Below the pieces are notes generated by a model that did not search any database, was not told the origin of the DNA, and was given only the letters and a program-made list of their open reading frames with translations. Source: Hymenobacter sp. UV11 (GTDB lineage: Bacteria; Bacteroidota; Bacteroidia; Cytophagales; Hymenobacteraceae). Taken from it: 64,000 nucleotides of DNA. The DNA lies in NCBI RefSeq assembly GCF_004684095.1, contig NZ_SRII01000006.1, positions 372,001-436,000 of the forward strand, read 5' to 3'. How positions within the stretch are numbered: the stretch's first letter is position 1; each line of letters opens with the position of its first letter. The position numbers and the translations under genes are program-made. This document shows, one piece after another, positions 34,174 to 43,234 of this stretch.

Positions 34174-35595
34174 CTAAAACTCGACGTGCAGGCGCAGGGC
34201 CACCACGTGGATGGGGCCCTTGCGGTCGTGGTTGTAGCCGGGGTTTACCGCGAACTGATAATCGGGCGTGATGGCGGCGTGGTACTTCGGAAAGTCGATG
34301 CTGTAATACAGTTCCGTCACAAACTCGGGGGCGTAGTTGAGGGCGCCGTCGCCGAGCATGAAGCCGTAGCCGCCGGCAGCCAGGTAGTTGCGGTGGCCGG
34401 GCGAGATACCGTTGACGACGGTGGCCAGGCCCAGGCGGTCGGTGGCGCGGTGCCAGCGGGTGCCGGTGCTCACCAGGCCCAGGCTCACGCTCTGGTCAAC
34501 TTCGGTGAAAGCCCAGGTTTCGTTTTTGCCGTCGTTGTAGCTCAGGCGGCCAAAGGCCCCCAGCTCGTGGCCCAGCTCCTGCTCAAAATTGAAGGCGAAG
34601 CCGGTTTTGCCGTGGCTGGGGCCCCGCACACTGATGATGTCGGGCCGGGCGTTGACGTAGGGCGAGTTCAGGGCCTGCTGGTAGTTGCCCATCGCGGCCA
34701 CGTTGTGGAAGCCCAGCACGCGCACCGTGCCTTGGTGACCACGCAGGTGGTAGGTCTTCGAGATTTCCACAGATTCGCCGTGGGCCTTGGCGTAGTCGTA
34801 GTCGAGGGTAGGGCCGTTGGCGTAGGTGGGCAGCAGCGCCGAGGCCGCTCGCACCGCAAAGCCGGGCACGATGTACTCGATAACGCCGCCCACGGTGTAG
34901 CCGCGGGTGTTGGCGGGGTAGTCCCAGGCGCCGGCGCTCATCAGGGTCCAGTTCATAAACTGGGTGCGCGGGTCGTGCGAGTAGCTGTTCTGGTCGAAGT
35001 AGTCGGCCAGGCAGATTTTACCGGCCGTGATGCTGAGGTAGCGCACCGGGCGCGGACCGCCTACCTGGTTGAGGTCGTCGTCGTCGTCCACCACTTCCGA
35101 GCCAAGGGCGAAGCGCTGCTGCAGGTACAGGCGCGCCAGGTAGAGCACCGGCTCGGGCGAGCCCACCCGAAAAGTCTCGCCGTTGAGGGCACCGCCCAGG
35201 CCCGACGCGCTACTTAGGCCGCTACCCCCCGATACCTCAGGGTTGAGAATGACAGTAGCATTTTTCCAGAGGCGCCGGCCCAGGTAGAGCGTGGTAGTGA
35301 GCGACATAGCCGCAGTTTCCCGCGGCCGGAGGCTGAGGCTATCGGTGTAAGGGGCCGTAAAATTGCCGTGCCACTGCCGGATAATAGTTTGCTGAAAATG
35401 CAGGCTCCAGCTGTGGTCGTCGTTGGGCTGGCCATTGTCGACGTGCACCGGCTCTTGGGCCGAGGCGCCCACCGGCGGCTTGCGCGGCGTGGCCGACGAA
35501 GGTGGCGTGACGGCGCCCTGGCCGTAGGCGGTGCCAACGGCAGCCAGGGCTAGCCCGCCCGCCACGGCCAGCATCCGCAAAGAGGTAAAAGTCAT
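34174..35595 (-). CDS. OprB-like carbohydrate porin
   Basis: 473 residues from ATG 35595, with signal MTFTSLRMLAVAGGLALAAV and cleavage near AYGQ. The remainder is a beta-strand-rich outer membrane protein with aromatic strand ends, an acidic DDDDD loop, RYLSITAGKICLADYFDQNS, and a C-terminal aromatic (RLHVEF). This matches the carbohydrate-selective OprB family (alginate/sugar porin type). The longer frame to 35673 is not used. Substrate unknown; no sugar enzymes adjoin. Confidence 0.82.
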   Translation of the reverse strand: MTFTSLRMLAVAGGLALAAVGTAYGQGAVTPPSSATPRKPPVGASAQEPVHVDNGQPNDDHSWSLHFQQTIIRQWHGNFTAPYTDSLSLRPRETAAMSLTTTLYLGRRLWKNATVILNPEVSGGSGLSSASGLGGALNGETFRVGSPEPVLYLARLYLQQRFALGSEVVDDDDDLNQVGGPRPVRYLSITAGKICLADYFDQNSYSHDPRTQFMNWTLMSAGAWDYPANTRGYTVGGVIEYIVPGFAVRAASALLPTYANGPTLDYDYAKAHGESVEISKTYHLRGHQGTVRVLGFHNVAAMGNYQQALNSPYVNARPDIISVRGPSHGKTGFAFNFEQELGHELGAFGRLSYNDGKNETWAFTEVDQSVSLGLVSTGTRWHRATDRLGLATVVNGISPGHRNYLAAGGYGFMLGDGALNYAPEFVTELYYSIDFPKYHAAITPDYQFAVNPGYNHDRKGPIHVVALRLHVEF

Positions 35596-35726
35596 CAAAC
35601 AGCTAAAGAATAAGCCTGCGGGCAATATGCCCAACAAAGGTAAGCCCGGCCGCGAAGCCAGGCTTATACTCACTTAATCTTCATGCAGATGCGGCAGTTT
35701 GTTTACGCGTTGCCTTGCCTGGCCGG

Positions 35727-37775
35727 CTACCAGATTTTCACCCGCGCCGAATCGGGGATGTACAGCTTCTGGCCGGGCTTCACCCCGAAAGCCTCGTAGA
35801 AGGCGGGCACGTCGGCCATGGGGCCGTTCACGCGGTACTGGGCGGGCGAGTGCACATCGGTGAGCAGCTGCGAGGCCAGGGCCTCATCGCGCACATGCAT
35901 CTGCCAGCCAAGCGCGTAGCCGAGGAAGTAGCGCTGCACCGGCGTGAGGCCGGCCACTTTCCTACCCTCCTTATATTCCTTCGTTTTCTTGAACGCATCG
36001 AGGCCTATGACGATGCCGCCAAGGTCGGCAATGTTTTCGCCGGCCGTGGCCTTGCCGTTGATGTGCATCGAGTCGAGCAGGGTGTAGCTGTTGAACTGCT
36101 TGACAATCACATTCACGCGCTGGTTGAAGCGCTTGCGGTCGTCCTTGCTCCACCACTCGTGCAGGTTGCCGTGGGCATCATACTGGCTGCCCTGGTCGTC
36201 GAAGCCGTGGGTGAGCTCGTGGCCGATGGTGCTGGCCCCGGCATAGCCGTACACCAGCGCGTCGTCGGCGTCGGCGTCGAGCAGGGTAGGGATGGCGAAG
36301 GCGGCGGCGGGCAGCACAATCTCGTTGTTGCTGGGGTTGTAGTAGGCGTTGTAGGTCTGGGGCGTCATGCCCCACTCGGTGCGGTCTACGGGCTTACCCA
36401 GCTTGTTGAGCTGGTAGTTATACTGCCACTCGTTGGCCCGCATTACGTTGGCAGCCAGCGAGCTGCGGTCGATTTTCAGGTTGGAGTAATCGCGCCACTT
36501 GGTGGGGTAGCCCACCTTGGGCATGATAGCGTGGAGCTTATTCTGGGCCACTACTTTGGTGGGCGCGCTCATCCAGTCCACGTTTTGGATATGCTGGGAG
36601 AACGACGACACCACATTTTTCACCAGCGTATCGTAGCGGGCTTTGGCCTCAGGCTTGAAGTATTCTTTCACAAATAGCTGACCTAGCGCATCGCCTAAGG
36701 CGTCTTCCTGCATGTCGAGCACGCGCTTCCAGCGGGGGCGCATGGCCTTGGCGCCACGCAGCTGCGTGCCGTAGAACTTGAAATTCTCGTCTACAAAAGG
36801 CTGGCTGAGGGTAGAGGCATACTCGCGGGTCAGCTGCCAGCTGAGGTAGGCTTTCCAATCATCTACCGGCTTGGTTTTCAGGAGCTGGCCCACGGCCTGG
36901 TAAAACTCGGGCTGGCCCACAATGACGCTATCGACGCTCGTGACGCCCAGTTGGCCCAGCCAGGATTTCCAGCTCACACCCGGCGTCAGCTTATCGAGCT
37001 GGGCCAGGGTCATCTTGTTGTAGTTTTTGTACGGGTCGCGCAAGTCTGCGAGCTTGCGCGACGACTTGGCCAGCGTAGTTTCGAGAGCCATCACCTTGGC
37101 CGCGCTAGCGTTGGCGGCGGTCGAGTCCTGGCCTAGCAGCTTAAACATGCTGGCCACGTGGCGCACGTAGGCGCGGCGGATGCCCTTGGTGCGGTTGTCG
37201 GTGTTGAAGTAGTAGTCGCGATTGGGCAGGCCCAGGCCGCTCTGGTGCAGGTACAGCGCCATCTTGTCGCTGTTCTTTTCGTCCTGGTTCACGCGCGGGC
37301 CGATGAGGGCGCGCACGCCCAGCCGGATTTCGTGGGCGATAACGCCCGGCACGTCAGCCGTCGTTTTGATGGCCGCGATGCGGTCCAGCTCGGGCTTGAT
37401 GGGCGTGTAGCCCAGCTGGTTGGCCTTCACCGAGTCGATGCCCACGGCCCAGAAGTCGCCGATTTTCTGCTGGTTGCTGCCGGCGGCGGCGCTAGCCTTG
37501 GCGGCCTCTACACTGGTCGCGCGCAGGCGGGCGTAAATCTCCTTTTGCACCTCGATGCCGATGCCCGAGTTGCTTTCCGAGGCCGGAATGGGATGGCCCT
37601 TAATCCAGGCGCCGTTGGCGTAGCTGAAAAAGTCGTCGCCCGGCGCCACGGTGGTATCAAGGGCAGCGCGCAGCAAATCGGGCTGCTTGCCCGTGGCCGA
37701 TGACGAGGTGGAAGACGAGTTGCAGGCCGTGGCCAGGGCGGCCAGCAGCGGCAGCGCCAACAGGTTTTTGTTCAT
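35727..37775 (-). CDS. M13 (neprilysin-like) metallopeptidase, lipoprotein
   Basis: 682 residues from ATG 37775. Signal peptide with lipobox (LATAC). The zinc motif is HELTH at about 518-522, followed by GENIADLGG carrying the third ligand, and a conserved NEIVLPAAAF and YNPSNN before it. M13 enzymes cleave small peptides outside the cytoplasm. As a lipoprotein it is probably on the outer membrane. An inverted repeat lies just upstream. Confidence 0.93.
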   Translation of the reverse strand: MNKNLLALPLLAALATACNSSSTSSSATGKQPDLLRAALDTTVAPGDDFFSYANGAWIKGHPIPASESNSGIGIEVQKEIYARLRATSVEAAKASAAAGSNQQKIGDFWAVGIDSVKANQLGYTPIKPELDRIAAIKTTADVPGVIAHEIRLGVRALIGPRVNQDEKNSDKMALYLHQSGLGLPNRDYYFNTDNRTKGIRRAYVRHVASMFKLLGQDSTAANASAAKVMALETTLAKSSRKLADLRDPYKNYNKMTLAQLDKLTPGVSWKSWLGQLGVTSVDSVIVGQPEFYQAVGQLLKTKPVDDWKAYLSWQLTREYASTLSQPFVDENFKFYGTQLRGAKAMRPRWKRVLDMQEDALGDALGQLFVKEYFKPEAKARYDTLVKNVVSSFSQHIQNVDWMSAPTKVVAQNKLHAIMPKVGYPTKWRDYSNLKIDRSSLAANVMRANEWQYNYQLNKLGKPVDRTEWGMTPQTYNAYYNPSNNEIVLPAAAFAIPTLLDADADDALVYGYAGASTIGHELTHGFDDQGSQYDAHGNLHEWWSKDDRKRFNQRVNVIVKQFNSYTLLDSMHINGKATAGENIADLGGIVIGLDAFKKTKEYKEGRKVAGLTPVQRYFLGYALGWQMHVRDEALASQLLTDVHSPAQYRVNGPMADVPAFYEAFGVKPGQKLYIPDSARVKIW

Positions 37776-37810
37776 AGAAAAGAGGAAGAGCCGGCAAATT
37801 AGCAAGAAGT

Positions 37811-37894
37811 AGTAGCGCGAACTTTGTAGTTCGCGTCCCCAAGCCATTTAACCGCTTGCCGTTCAAGGACGCGAACTACAAAGTTCGCGCTACT
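37811..37894. repeat. GTAGCGCGAACT-type inverted repeat
   Basis: Arms 37811-37838 and 37867-37894 are a perfect 28 bp, each arm a hairpin (CGCGAACT and AGTTCGCG around TTGT). It is the sister of the repeat at 30263, with a compensating A-T for G-C change. It lies between divergent M13 and membrane-protein genes. Confidence 0.9.
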
Positions 37895-37942
37895 GCCAAT
37901 AGGCGGCGCTTTGCGTAGGACCGTTGCACCAACTTTACCTAA

Positions 37943-38380
37943 ATGACCCTTACCCGCCTACTCCTGCTCAATTTTACGCTGGCCACCTACCTCACCGGGG
38001 TTATCTGGGTGGTGCAGCTGGTAACGTACCCGGCCATGGCGCTGGTGGGCAAGCCCGAATTCATGCGCCACCACGCCGCCCACACGCAGGGCATGGGCTG
38101 GGTGGTGGGCGCGCCCATGGTGCTGGAGCTGGCCCTGGCCGGCTGGCTGGCCTGGGCCGCCTACCCCACCTGGGGCGCGGGCACGGCGCTGGGGCAACTG
38201 GCATTGGTGCTGGCGGTGTGGGCCGTCACGTTTTTTATCTCGGTGCCGTTTCACAACCGGCTGGCGGCCGGGGGCTTCGACTACGTGGCCATCGATGGCC
38301 TTGTGCGCACCAACTGGCTGCGCACGCTGGCCTGGACGGCCCGGGCGGCCTGGCTCGGCTGGCTGCTGAGCAGGGGGTAG
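37943..38380 (+). CDS. Conserved four-helix membrane protein
   Basis: 145 residues with about four hydrophobic helices: TRLLLLNFTLATYLTGVIWV, VVGAPMVLELALAGWLAW, LALVLAVWAVTFFISV, and a final helix after the conserved-looking PFHNRLAAG and NWLRTLAW. DUF1772-like proteins have a similar plan, but I cannot confirm it. The stop TAG is at the edge of a degenerate REP copy. A second overlapping frame is a shadow. Confidence 0.75.
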   Translation: MTLTRLLLLNFTLATYLTGVIWVVQLVTYPAMALVGKPEFMRHHAAHTQGMGWVVGAPMVLELALAGWLAWAAYPTWGAGTALGQLALVLAVWAVTFFISVPFHNRLAAGGFDYVAIDGLVRTNWLRTLAWTARAAWLGWLLSRG

Positions 38381-38512
38381 GGGCAGCTTTAGCTGGCCGT
38401 TTTCGGCACTGGCCCGTGGGTAAAGCGTCCTCCCCGCTCCTTAACGGCTGGCTAAAGCTTACCGTACACTCCTTATTTACTGCGGCGGGCTAACGCCTAC
38501 CCTACACTTTCC
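38375..38512. repeat. Degenerate REP copies
   Basis: GTAGGGGCAGCTTTAGCTGG faces GGCTGGCTAAAGCTTACCGT, followed by another half (GGCTAACGCCTACCCTACAC). The core word has diverged from copies 1-4. The stop of the upstream membrane protein (38378-38380) is at its edge. Confidence 0.6.
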
Positions 38513-38548
38513 CGCCGTAACTTGCGGCCTTAAATCCGGCTTTCTTGT

Positions 38549-38815
38549 ATGATAATGAAACGCTTCCTGCCCGCGCTGCTGGCGTCGGCAGTCCTGACGC
38601 TGTCTCTGGCGGCCTGCAATGGTGAATCGCCCACAGGGGCTGACACGGGCACCACGCCCGACGACGTAGCCACTGCTCCCCTACCCCCCCTGCCCGCTGC
38701 CGTGGACACCACGGGTGGCAAAAAGGCTCCCGAACCCGCGGCCAATAGCCCCATGCGCGAGCTGAGCGCTCCCAACGCTGTGGAAGACATTAAGAAGATG
38801 CAGCCGCAGATGTAA
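38549..38815 (+). CDS. Small lipoprotein
   Basis: 88 residues (ATG 38549 or ATG 38555). Signal and lipobox MKRFLPALLASAVLTLSLAAC, then a Pro/Ala/Thr-rich unstructured region, ending in a short charged helix (VEDIKKMQPQM). No family is recognised. Followed by a strong terminator. Confidence 0.72.
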   Translation: MIMKRFLPALLASAVLTLSLAACNGESPTGADTGTTPDDVATAPLPPLPAAVDTTGGKKAPEPAANSPMRELSAPNAVEDIKKMQPQM

Positions 38816-38880
38816 ATCACGGATTTGCGCTGACTTAAGCAAATTTCGCAGATTCAGACGATTTCTTTAGCACGCTTTAG

Positions 38881-38925
38881 CCTGGGCTACTGAACTGCCT
38901 GGCAGTTCAGTAGCCCAGGTTTTTG
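38881..38925 (+). terminator. Strong intrinsic terminator
   Basis: A 19-bp perfect palindrome (CCTGGGCTACTGAACTGCC, 38881-38899, with 38901-38919) followed by a T run. Confidence 0.85.
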
Positions 38926-38938
38926 TCTTTTTTCCTTT

Positions 38939-39430
38939 ATGATAACTTCCCCTACCCTGCGCCGCGGCCAAGAAGCCGACCTACCCCGCGTGCTGGCCCT
39001 CATTCAGGAGCTGGCCGTGTATGAGCGCGCCCCCGACGCCGTGACGAATACCCTGGAAATGATGCGCCGCGACGGCTTCGGGCCCGCGCCTATTTTCGGC
39101 TTCTTCGTGCTCGAAAACGGCGACGACCTCGTGGGGCTGGCGTTGTTTTACACGGCCTACTCGACTTGGAAGGGCCGGATGCTATTTCTGGAAGACCTGG
39201 TGGTGACGGAGGCTGCCCGGCGCGGCGGCCACGGCCGCCGACTTTTCGACGCCGTGGTGGCCGAGGCCCAGCGCACCGGCGCCCAGCGCATGAAGTGGCA
39301 GGTGCTTGACTGGAACGAGCCCGCCATTGCCTTCTATAAAAAGCTCGGCGCCACCATCGAAAGCGAGTGGCTCAACGGTAACCTCAGCGCCGAGGAGCTA
39401 CGCGATTACCGGTTTGCCGGCGGGCAGTGA
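38939..39430 (+). CDS. GNAT family N-acetyltransferase
   Basis: 163 residues. The acetyl-CoA loop is RRGGHGRRLF after LFLEDLVVTE, with N-terminal LRRGQEADLPRVLALIQELA and C-terminal WNEPAIAFYKKLGA. The pattern is close to the spermidine/diamine acetyltransferase branch (FYTAYSTWKGRMLFLEDL). Acceptor not proven. The stop TGA is the end of the first unit of a heptamer tandem array. Confidence 0.88.
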   Translation: MITSPTLRRGQEADLPRVLALIQELAVYERAPDAVTNTLEMMRRDGFGPAPIFGFFVLENGDDLVGLALFYTAYSTWKGRMLFLEDLVVTEAARRGGHGRRLFDAVVAEAQRTGAQRMKWQVLDWNEPAIAFYKKLGATIESEWLNGNLSAEELRDYRFAGGQ

Positions 39431-39503
39431 GCAGTGAGCAGTGAGCAGTGAGCAGTGAGCAGTGAGCAGTGAGCAGTGAGCAGTGAGCAGTGAGCAGTGA
39501 GCA
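39424..39503. repeat. Heptamer tandem array, about 11.4 copies of GCAGTGA
   Basis: GCAGTGA is repeated without change over 80 bases. The first unit carries the stop of the acetyltransferase. Because the unit is 7 bp, copy changes would shift frames if the stop were lost. It is directly followed by a shorter copy of the related GTGAGTAGTGAAG-type palindrome. Confidence 0.9.
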
Positions 39504-39548
39504 AAATAAACGTCGTGCTCGCCAACTCACTACTCACCACTTCACCAT

Positions 39549-41630
39549 TTAGAGCCGGATGAACTTAACCGTGCGGCTGCCCTGGTCGTCGGTGAGGCGC
39601 AGCAGGTAGAAGCCGGGGCGCAGGCCAGTGGCGTCGAGGGTGAGGATGTTGGGGCCGGCCTGCACGGTTACGCGCTGGCCGCGGTGGTAGCGGCCCAGGT
39701 CGTCGTAGAAGCGCAGCACCAGGTCGCCGCTGGCAGCGGCGGGGTAGCTGAGCTGCAACTGATTGCCGGTAAGCGGATTGGGAAATACCTGCACCTCGGC
39801 CAGGGCGTCGGTGCTAAGCAGAATGGGCGCCGCGTAGTCGGTGCTGCCACCGGGCCGGCGCAGGCCCAGGCGGTAGTAGTGCATGCCCGCCTGCTGCTGC
39901 GGGTCGGTGAGCGCGTACTGGCCGCTGGCCTGCCCGGCGGCGGCGGTAGCCACCACTTGCCAGCCGCCGGCCGCCGCTGTGGTATCGAGGCCCGCGCTGC
40001 GCTCCAGCACGAAGCCCATGACAAAGCACTCGGCGCGGGTACTGAAAACCAGGCCGGGCGCGGTGGCTGCCGCCAACGCCGTGAGCGGTGCCGGCAGCAT
40101 GGCCACCCCGCCGCAGCCCCGGTTGCGAAAGCTACGGGTGCGCAGCACCAGGCGCCCGCCGGCCACGTCCGATACCGGGTCGAGGGTACGCAGGTTGGCG
40201 CCCGCCGCTACGCCGTAGTGCATGATGGCGCCCGGCCGAATGAGGTGCGAAAGCTGCTGCGCATGGCCCAGCTCGTGCACGGCCACCGACTCAAAATCGT
40301 ACTGCCCTACCCCCGCCAGCGCGGGCCCAAACTGAAAGGGCAGGCTGGTGGCAAACTGCTGGTCGATTTCGGACACGTAAAACACGACCTCGCCCTGCGC
40401 ATTGTAACAGCCTTGGTAGTAAGAGGTGGTGCGCCCCAGCACCCGCGCCGGCAGCGTGCCATCGTCGAGGGCAATCACGTTGTTTTTGTCCGAAGCAATG
40501 GTATTGGCCGTGGCATCGGCACCCAGCTCCCAGTTGATGCCCGAGGCGCAGCGCCACTGCGTCAACGCCCGCTGCCAAGCCGCGCCCGCCGCCGCATTAC
40601 TCCGAAAATTGGGGCTGAAATGAAACGTGATGCCCCCCGTGGCATTGGTGGCCACGTGGTTGGGGCGGTCCGCCACGTCGCTGGCCGTGTTATCGACGTT
40701 GGCGAGGGCGTAGATAATGGTGAGCGACGTGGCCGTGGTGGCGGCCGTGCCATCGCTGGCCGTGACCGTGACGGGCCCCGTGCCAGCGGGGTGGCCGTTG
40801 CTGGCCAGCGACGGCACCTGCACCTGAATCTGGGTATCGGTCCAGCTCAGGTAATCGCGGGCCAGGGCGCGGGTGGTAGTGGCGCCCCCATCGTCGGCAT
40901 TGCGAAAATCGACGCCGCCGCTGCCTCGGCTGCTCCCAAAGCCACTGCCCCGAATGGTGAGCACCATGCCCGTGCCGGCCGTGGCCTGGGCCGGGCTAAA
41001 GGCCGTGATGCTGGGCGCCAGCGTGCGTTGGGTAGGAGCAGGGGGGGTAGGGCTGGCCGCCGCGGCCAGGCGCGGGTTGGCCCGCAGCAGTTGCGTCACT
41101 TGGCCGCTGAGAACCTCAGTCTGCTGCCGGGCGGCGGCCCAGGTGGGGTAGGCGCGGGCGGGCTCGGCTGCGGTGCCCTGGGCCAGGTCGTAGGTAATGA
41201 CGCCCTGGCTGGATGCGTAGGCCGCGTAGGCCGGCCCTACCCCCGGCCACGGCGCGGGCACCAGAAAAAAAAGTCCCTGCTGGCCCACGGGCAGCGCGCG
41301 CAGGGTGCTGGTTAGCTCCTGCCGGGCCAGGCCCACCTGGCCGCCTTCCAGCAGCAGGGGCAGGGCGGCGGTGTCGGGCAGCGCGCCCTTCAGCACCCGG
41401 AACACACGCAGCCGCTGCCGCGTGAAAATATGCTGGTGCTTGGCGTCCCACTCACCTTGCTCATCAAGCACTTCGGCTTCGACGATGAGCTGGGCGGCTT
41501 GTACGCGCTCGGCGGGCAGCAGCGGCAGCAGCAGGCAGGGCAAGGGGGTAGGCTGGGCCGCCAGCCGGCCCAGGCTCGTGGCCAGCAGCAGCGGCAGCAG
41601 CCCTCGCCGCAGGGTTGAGAAAAAGCGCAT
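39549..41630 (-). CDS. Secreted metalloprotease-like protein with IPT domain and T9SS tail
   Basis: 693 residues from ATG 41630. N-terminal signal (STLRRGLLPLLLATSLGRLAA). A middle IPT/TIG-like immunoglobulin fold (ITAFSPAQATAGTGMVLTIRGSGFG). A matrixin-like zinc site HELGHAQQLSH near residue 450, with IMHYG after it. The C-terminal 85 residues are a type A T9SS sorting domain (VFPNPLTGNQLQLSYPA ending FIRL). So it is a surface-exposed or secreted protease. No prodomain is clear. Function by family; substrate unknown. Confidence 0.85.
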   Translation of the reverse strand: MRFFSTLRRGLLPLLLATSLGRLAAQPTPLPCLLLPLLPAERVQAAQLIVEAEVLDEQGEWDAKHQHIFTRQRLRVFRVLKGALPDTAALPLLLEGGQVGLARQELTSTLRALPVGQQGLFFLVPAPWPGVGPAYAAYASSQGVITYDLAQGTAAEPARAYPTWAAARQQTEVLSGQVTQLLRANPRLAAAASPTPPAPTQRTLAPSITAFSPAQATAGTGMVLTIRGSGFGSSRGSGGVDFRNADDGGATTTRALARDYLSWTDTQIQVQVPSLASNGHPAGTGPVTVTASDGTAATTATSLTIIYALANVDNTASDVADRPNHVATNATGGITFHFSPNFRSNAAAGAAWQRALTQWRCASGINWELGADATANTIASDKNNVIALDDGTLPARVLGRTTSYYQGCYNAQGEVVFYVSEIDQQFATSLPFQFGPALAGVGQYDFESVAVHELGHAQQLSHLIRPGAIMHYGVAAGANLRTLDPVSDVAGGRLVLRTRSFRNRGCGGVAMLPAPLTALAAATAPGLVFSTRAECFVMGFVLERSAGLDTTAAAGGWQVVATAAAGQASGQYALTDPQQQAGMHYYRLGLRRPGGSTDYAAPILLSTDALAEVQVFPNPLTGNQLQLSYPAAASGDLVLRFYDDLGRYHRGQRVTVQAGPNILTLDATGLRPGFYLLRLTDDQGSRTVKFIRL

Positions 41631-41809
41631 GCACGAAAGTATCACTGCGCCGCCCTACCCCCACCGCGGCGGCCAACGCAAGCCCGGCACGCTTTCTGAA
41701 AGGAGCTTTTGCCGTGGGCGGTTCTGCCCTGGCAGGCCGTATCTTTCTTCCTTCCCACCCTTTCTTTATCTGGCTCAGCGCCTGCGGGCAAACAGCCATC
41801 TTTAGTGAT

Positions 41810-42202
41810 ATGAAGCAGCTTATTCCCTTGCTCTTAGTGAGCTGGCTGGTGGCGGGCACCAGCCCCGCCAGCGCCCAAACTACCCCCGGCAGCGGCTCGC
41901 CCGCCCAGCCTTGCGCCGCCTATACCGGCCGGGTAGCCGCCAACGAAAAACCTCTGGCCGGCGTGAGCGTGAGCGTTAAAGGCACCAATATCATCCTCAT
42001 TACCAATCAGGAAGGCTTTTTTGCGCTCCCGCCCAAAGTTACCCAGCTGCCTACCCTCTCGGTGAATGCCGCCGGCTATGCCCCGCAGGAGCTGACGCTG
42101 ACGTCATGCATGCCCGTCGTGATTGAGATGCAGCTGCTGCCCGGCACCCGCATCAAGAAACACGGCAAGCGCAAGGGCTTTATTATGAACGCGGGCTACT
42201 AA
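41810..42202 (+). CDS. Secreted carboxypeptidase-regulatory-like (CarboxypepD_reg) protein
   Basis: 130 residues from ATG 41810. Signal MKQLIPLLLVSWLVAGTSPASA, then one regulatory-like Ig fold: AYTGRVAANEKPLAGVSVSVKGTNIILITNQEGFFALP and YAPQELTL. This is the domain seen at the N-terminus of SusC-type receptors, here alone. The C-terminus is basic (RIKKHGKRKGF). Role unknown. Confidence 0.78.
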   Translation: MKQLIPLLLVSWLVAGTSPASAQTTPGSGSPAQPCAAYTGRVAANEKPLAGVSVSVKGTNIILITNQEGFFALPPKVTQLPTLSVNAAGYAPQELTLTSCMPVVIEMQLLPGTRIKKHGKRKGFIMNAGY

Positions 42203-42268
42203 ATACGAAGCTGCTAAACAATATTTTGCCAGCGGCCCGCGGGTCGTTTGTCTTTGCCTGAACACGTA

Positions 42269-42297
42269 GCCGCCGCCCGCCTGCGGCGGCTTGTTTT
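42269..42297 (+). terminator. Intrinsic terminator
   Basis: GCCGCCGC (42269-42276) pairs with 42283-42290, followed by TTGTTTTA. It ends the CarboxypepD_reg gene. Confidence 0.7.
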
Positions 42298-42335
42298 ATT
42301 TTATCTGCGTGCTGGTGGCAGCCCGCCACAACTAA

Positions 42336-42641
42336 GTGCCTGTTTCTCCCCCCGCCTTTGTCATTGCGCGCAGCCTGCGGGTGCCGGGGCTGGGGCTACT
42401 GGTGCTGCCGGCCGCGCCGGCCCCGGCCTGGTTGGCCACGCTGGCCCTGCACACGGCCCTGGCCCTGCGGCTGCACCGGCCCGGCCAGCCGCCCCTACCC
42501 CTGCCCGCCACCCTGGAAGAAGTAGCCCACGGCAATGAGCCTCCCGTGCGCGCCCTGCTGCTCGATGCCGACCCCGGCGGCCCCCTACCCGCGGGCGCGT
42601 GGCTAGCGCTGGAAATTATTCAGCCCGAACAGTTGCTTTAA
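42336..42641 (+). CDS. Hypothetical protein
   Basis: 101 residues, GTG start at 42336 (GTG CCT GTT TCT). Codon pattern is that of this genome and it encodes FVIARSLRVPGLGLLVLP, then an alternating Ala/Leu/Pro region and LLLDADPGGPLPAGAWLALEIIQPEQLL. No family is recognised; plausibly a small globular protein. The overlapping frame at 42248-42538 is a shadow. Confidence 0.5.
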   Translation: MPVSPPAFVIARSLRVPGLGLLVLPAAPAPAWLATLALHTALALRLHRPGQPPLPLPATLEEVAHGNEPPVRALLLDADPGGPLPAGAWLALEIIQPEQLL

Positions 42642-43051
42642 CCAAGTAAAGCGTGTACATTGACGGCGCTTTACTACTCTACCTCAATTGATTGGACCAG
42701 CCACACCGGTGTTTACCGGTGTCGGGCTGGGTACTTGCTGCCTGAACTGGCCACTGGGCTTCTCGTGCCTACCCTGCTAACGGTATTTGCTCCTGCGCCT
42801 TGCTCTGCGAGGCCGCGCCTATCGGCGCTTTGCCAGCCGGCTACCCGGCGGCATCCCCTGCATGTTGGCGCTCTGGCCTGGGCGGCTGGTCTGTTTTCTT
42901 AGGCGGCTCCTTGGGCAGTATGTTTCGTTGGCTCCAGGCGCTCTTTTGCTGAGATGAGCCTTTGCCTGGGCAATGCTGCGGGCCGCTGGCCGGTGGCATT
43001 GGCTCAGCCCGGCTGCTGCACGCTTTTCTTACCCCACCCTTCTTTTTTACT
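42642..43051 (+). other. Non-coding or decayed region
   Basis: No convincing frame was found over 410 bases. There is one imperfect inverted repeat, CCAGCCACACCGGTG (42697-42711) against CCGGTGTCGGGCTGG (42716-42730). An 80-codon frame at 42660-42902 has codon use unlike real genes here. It may be decayed coding sequence. Confidence 0.4.
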
Positions 43052-43234
43052 ATGAAAACAACTTTTCGCGCGCCCATCAGGCGGCGTATTTTGCTGGGTT
43101 CCCCCCAGTTTTCGGAGTTGGCCGAATCGGGCCAAGCCATTGGGCAGCCGACGCGGCAGCCGCTAGCCAGCCCCGGCTGCCAGGTTAGCCAGGGGGCATT
43201 GGCCGGCAACCAGCGCTTTTTGCGGGCCCAATGA
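43052..43234 (+). CDS. Small protein overlapping the LuxR gene
   Basis: 60 residues from ATG 43052 (MKTTFRAPIRRRILLGSPQF). It ends TGA 43232-43234, overlapping the next ATG as ATGA, the typical sign of translational coupling. It is basic with no recognised domain. Whether it is a real protein or a leader for the regulator is unclear. Confidence 0.5.
   Translation: MKTTFRAPIRRRILLGSPQFSELAESGQAIGQPTRQPLASPGCQVSQGALAGNQRFLRAQ

Noticed and set aside
37924..38493. A 189-codon frame overlapping the small membrane protein
   Set aside because: Gly/His/Arg-rich shadow in another frame; the 37943 frame has four clean membrane helices.
39424..39503. Short direct repeats as a possible CRISPR array
   Set aside because: The units are contiguous heptamers with no spacers and no cas genes nearby.
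39684..41315. A 543-codon plus-strand frame opposite the T9SS metalloprotease
   Set aside because: Antisense shadow; no family motifs, and the minus-strand gene has signal, zinc site and sorting tail.
42660..42902. An 80-codon frame in the gap before the LuxR gene
   Set aside because: Codon use and residue pattern do not match real genes here and there is no ribosome site; treated as non-coding or decayed.
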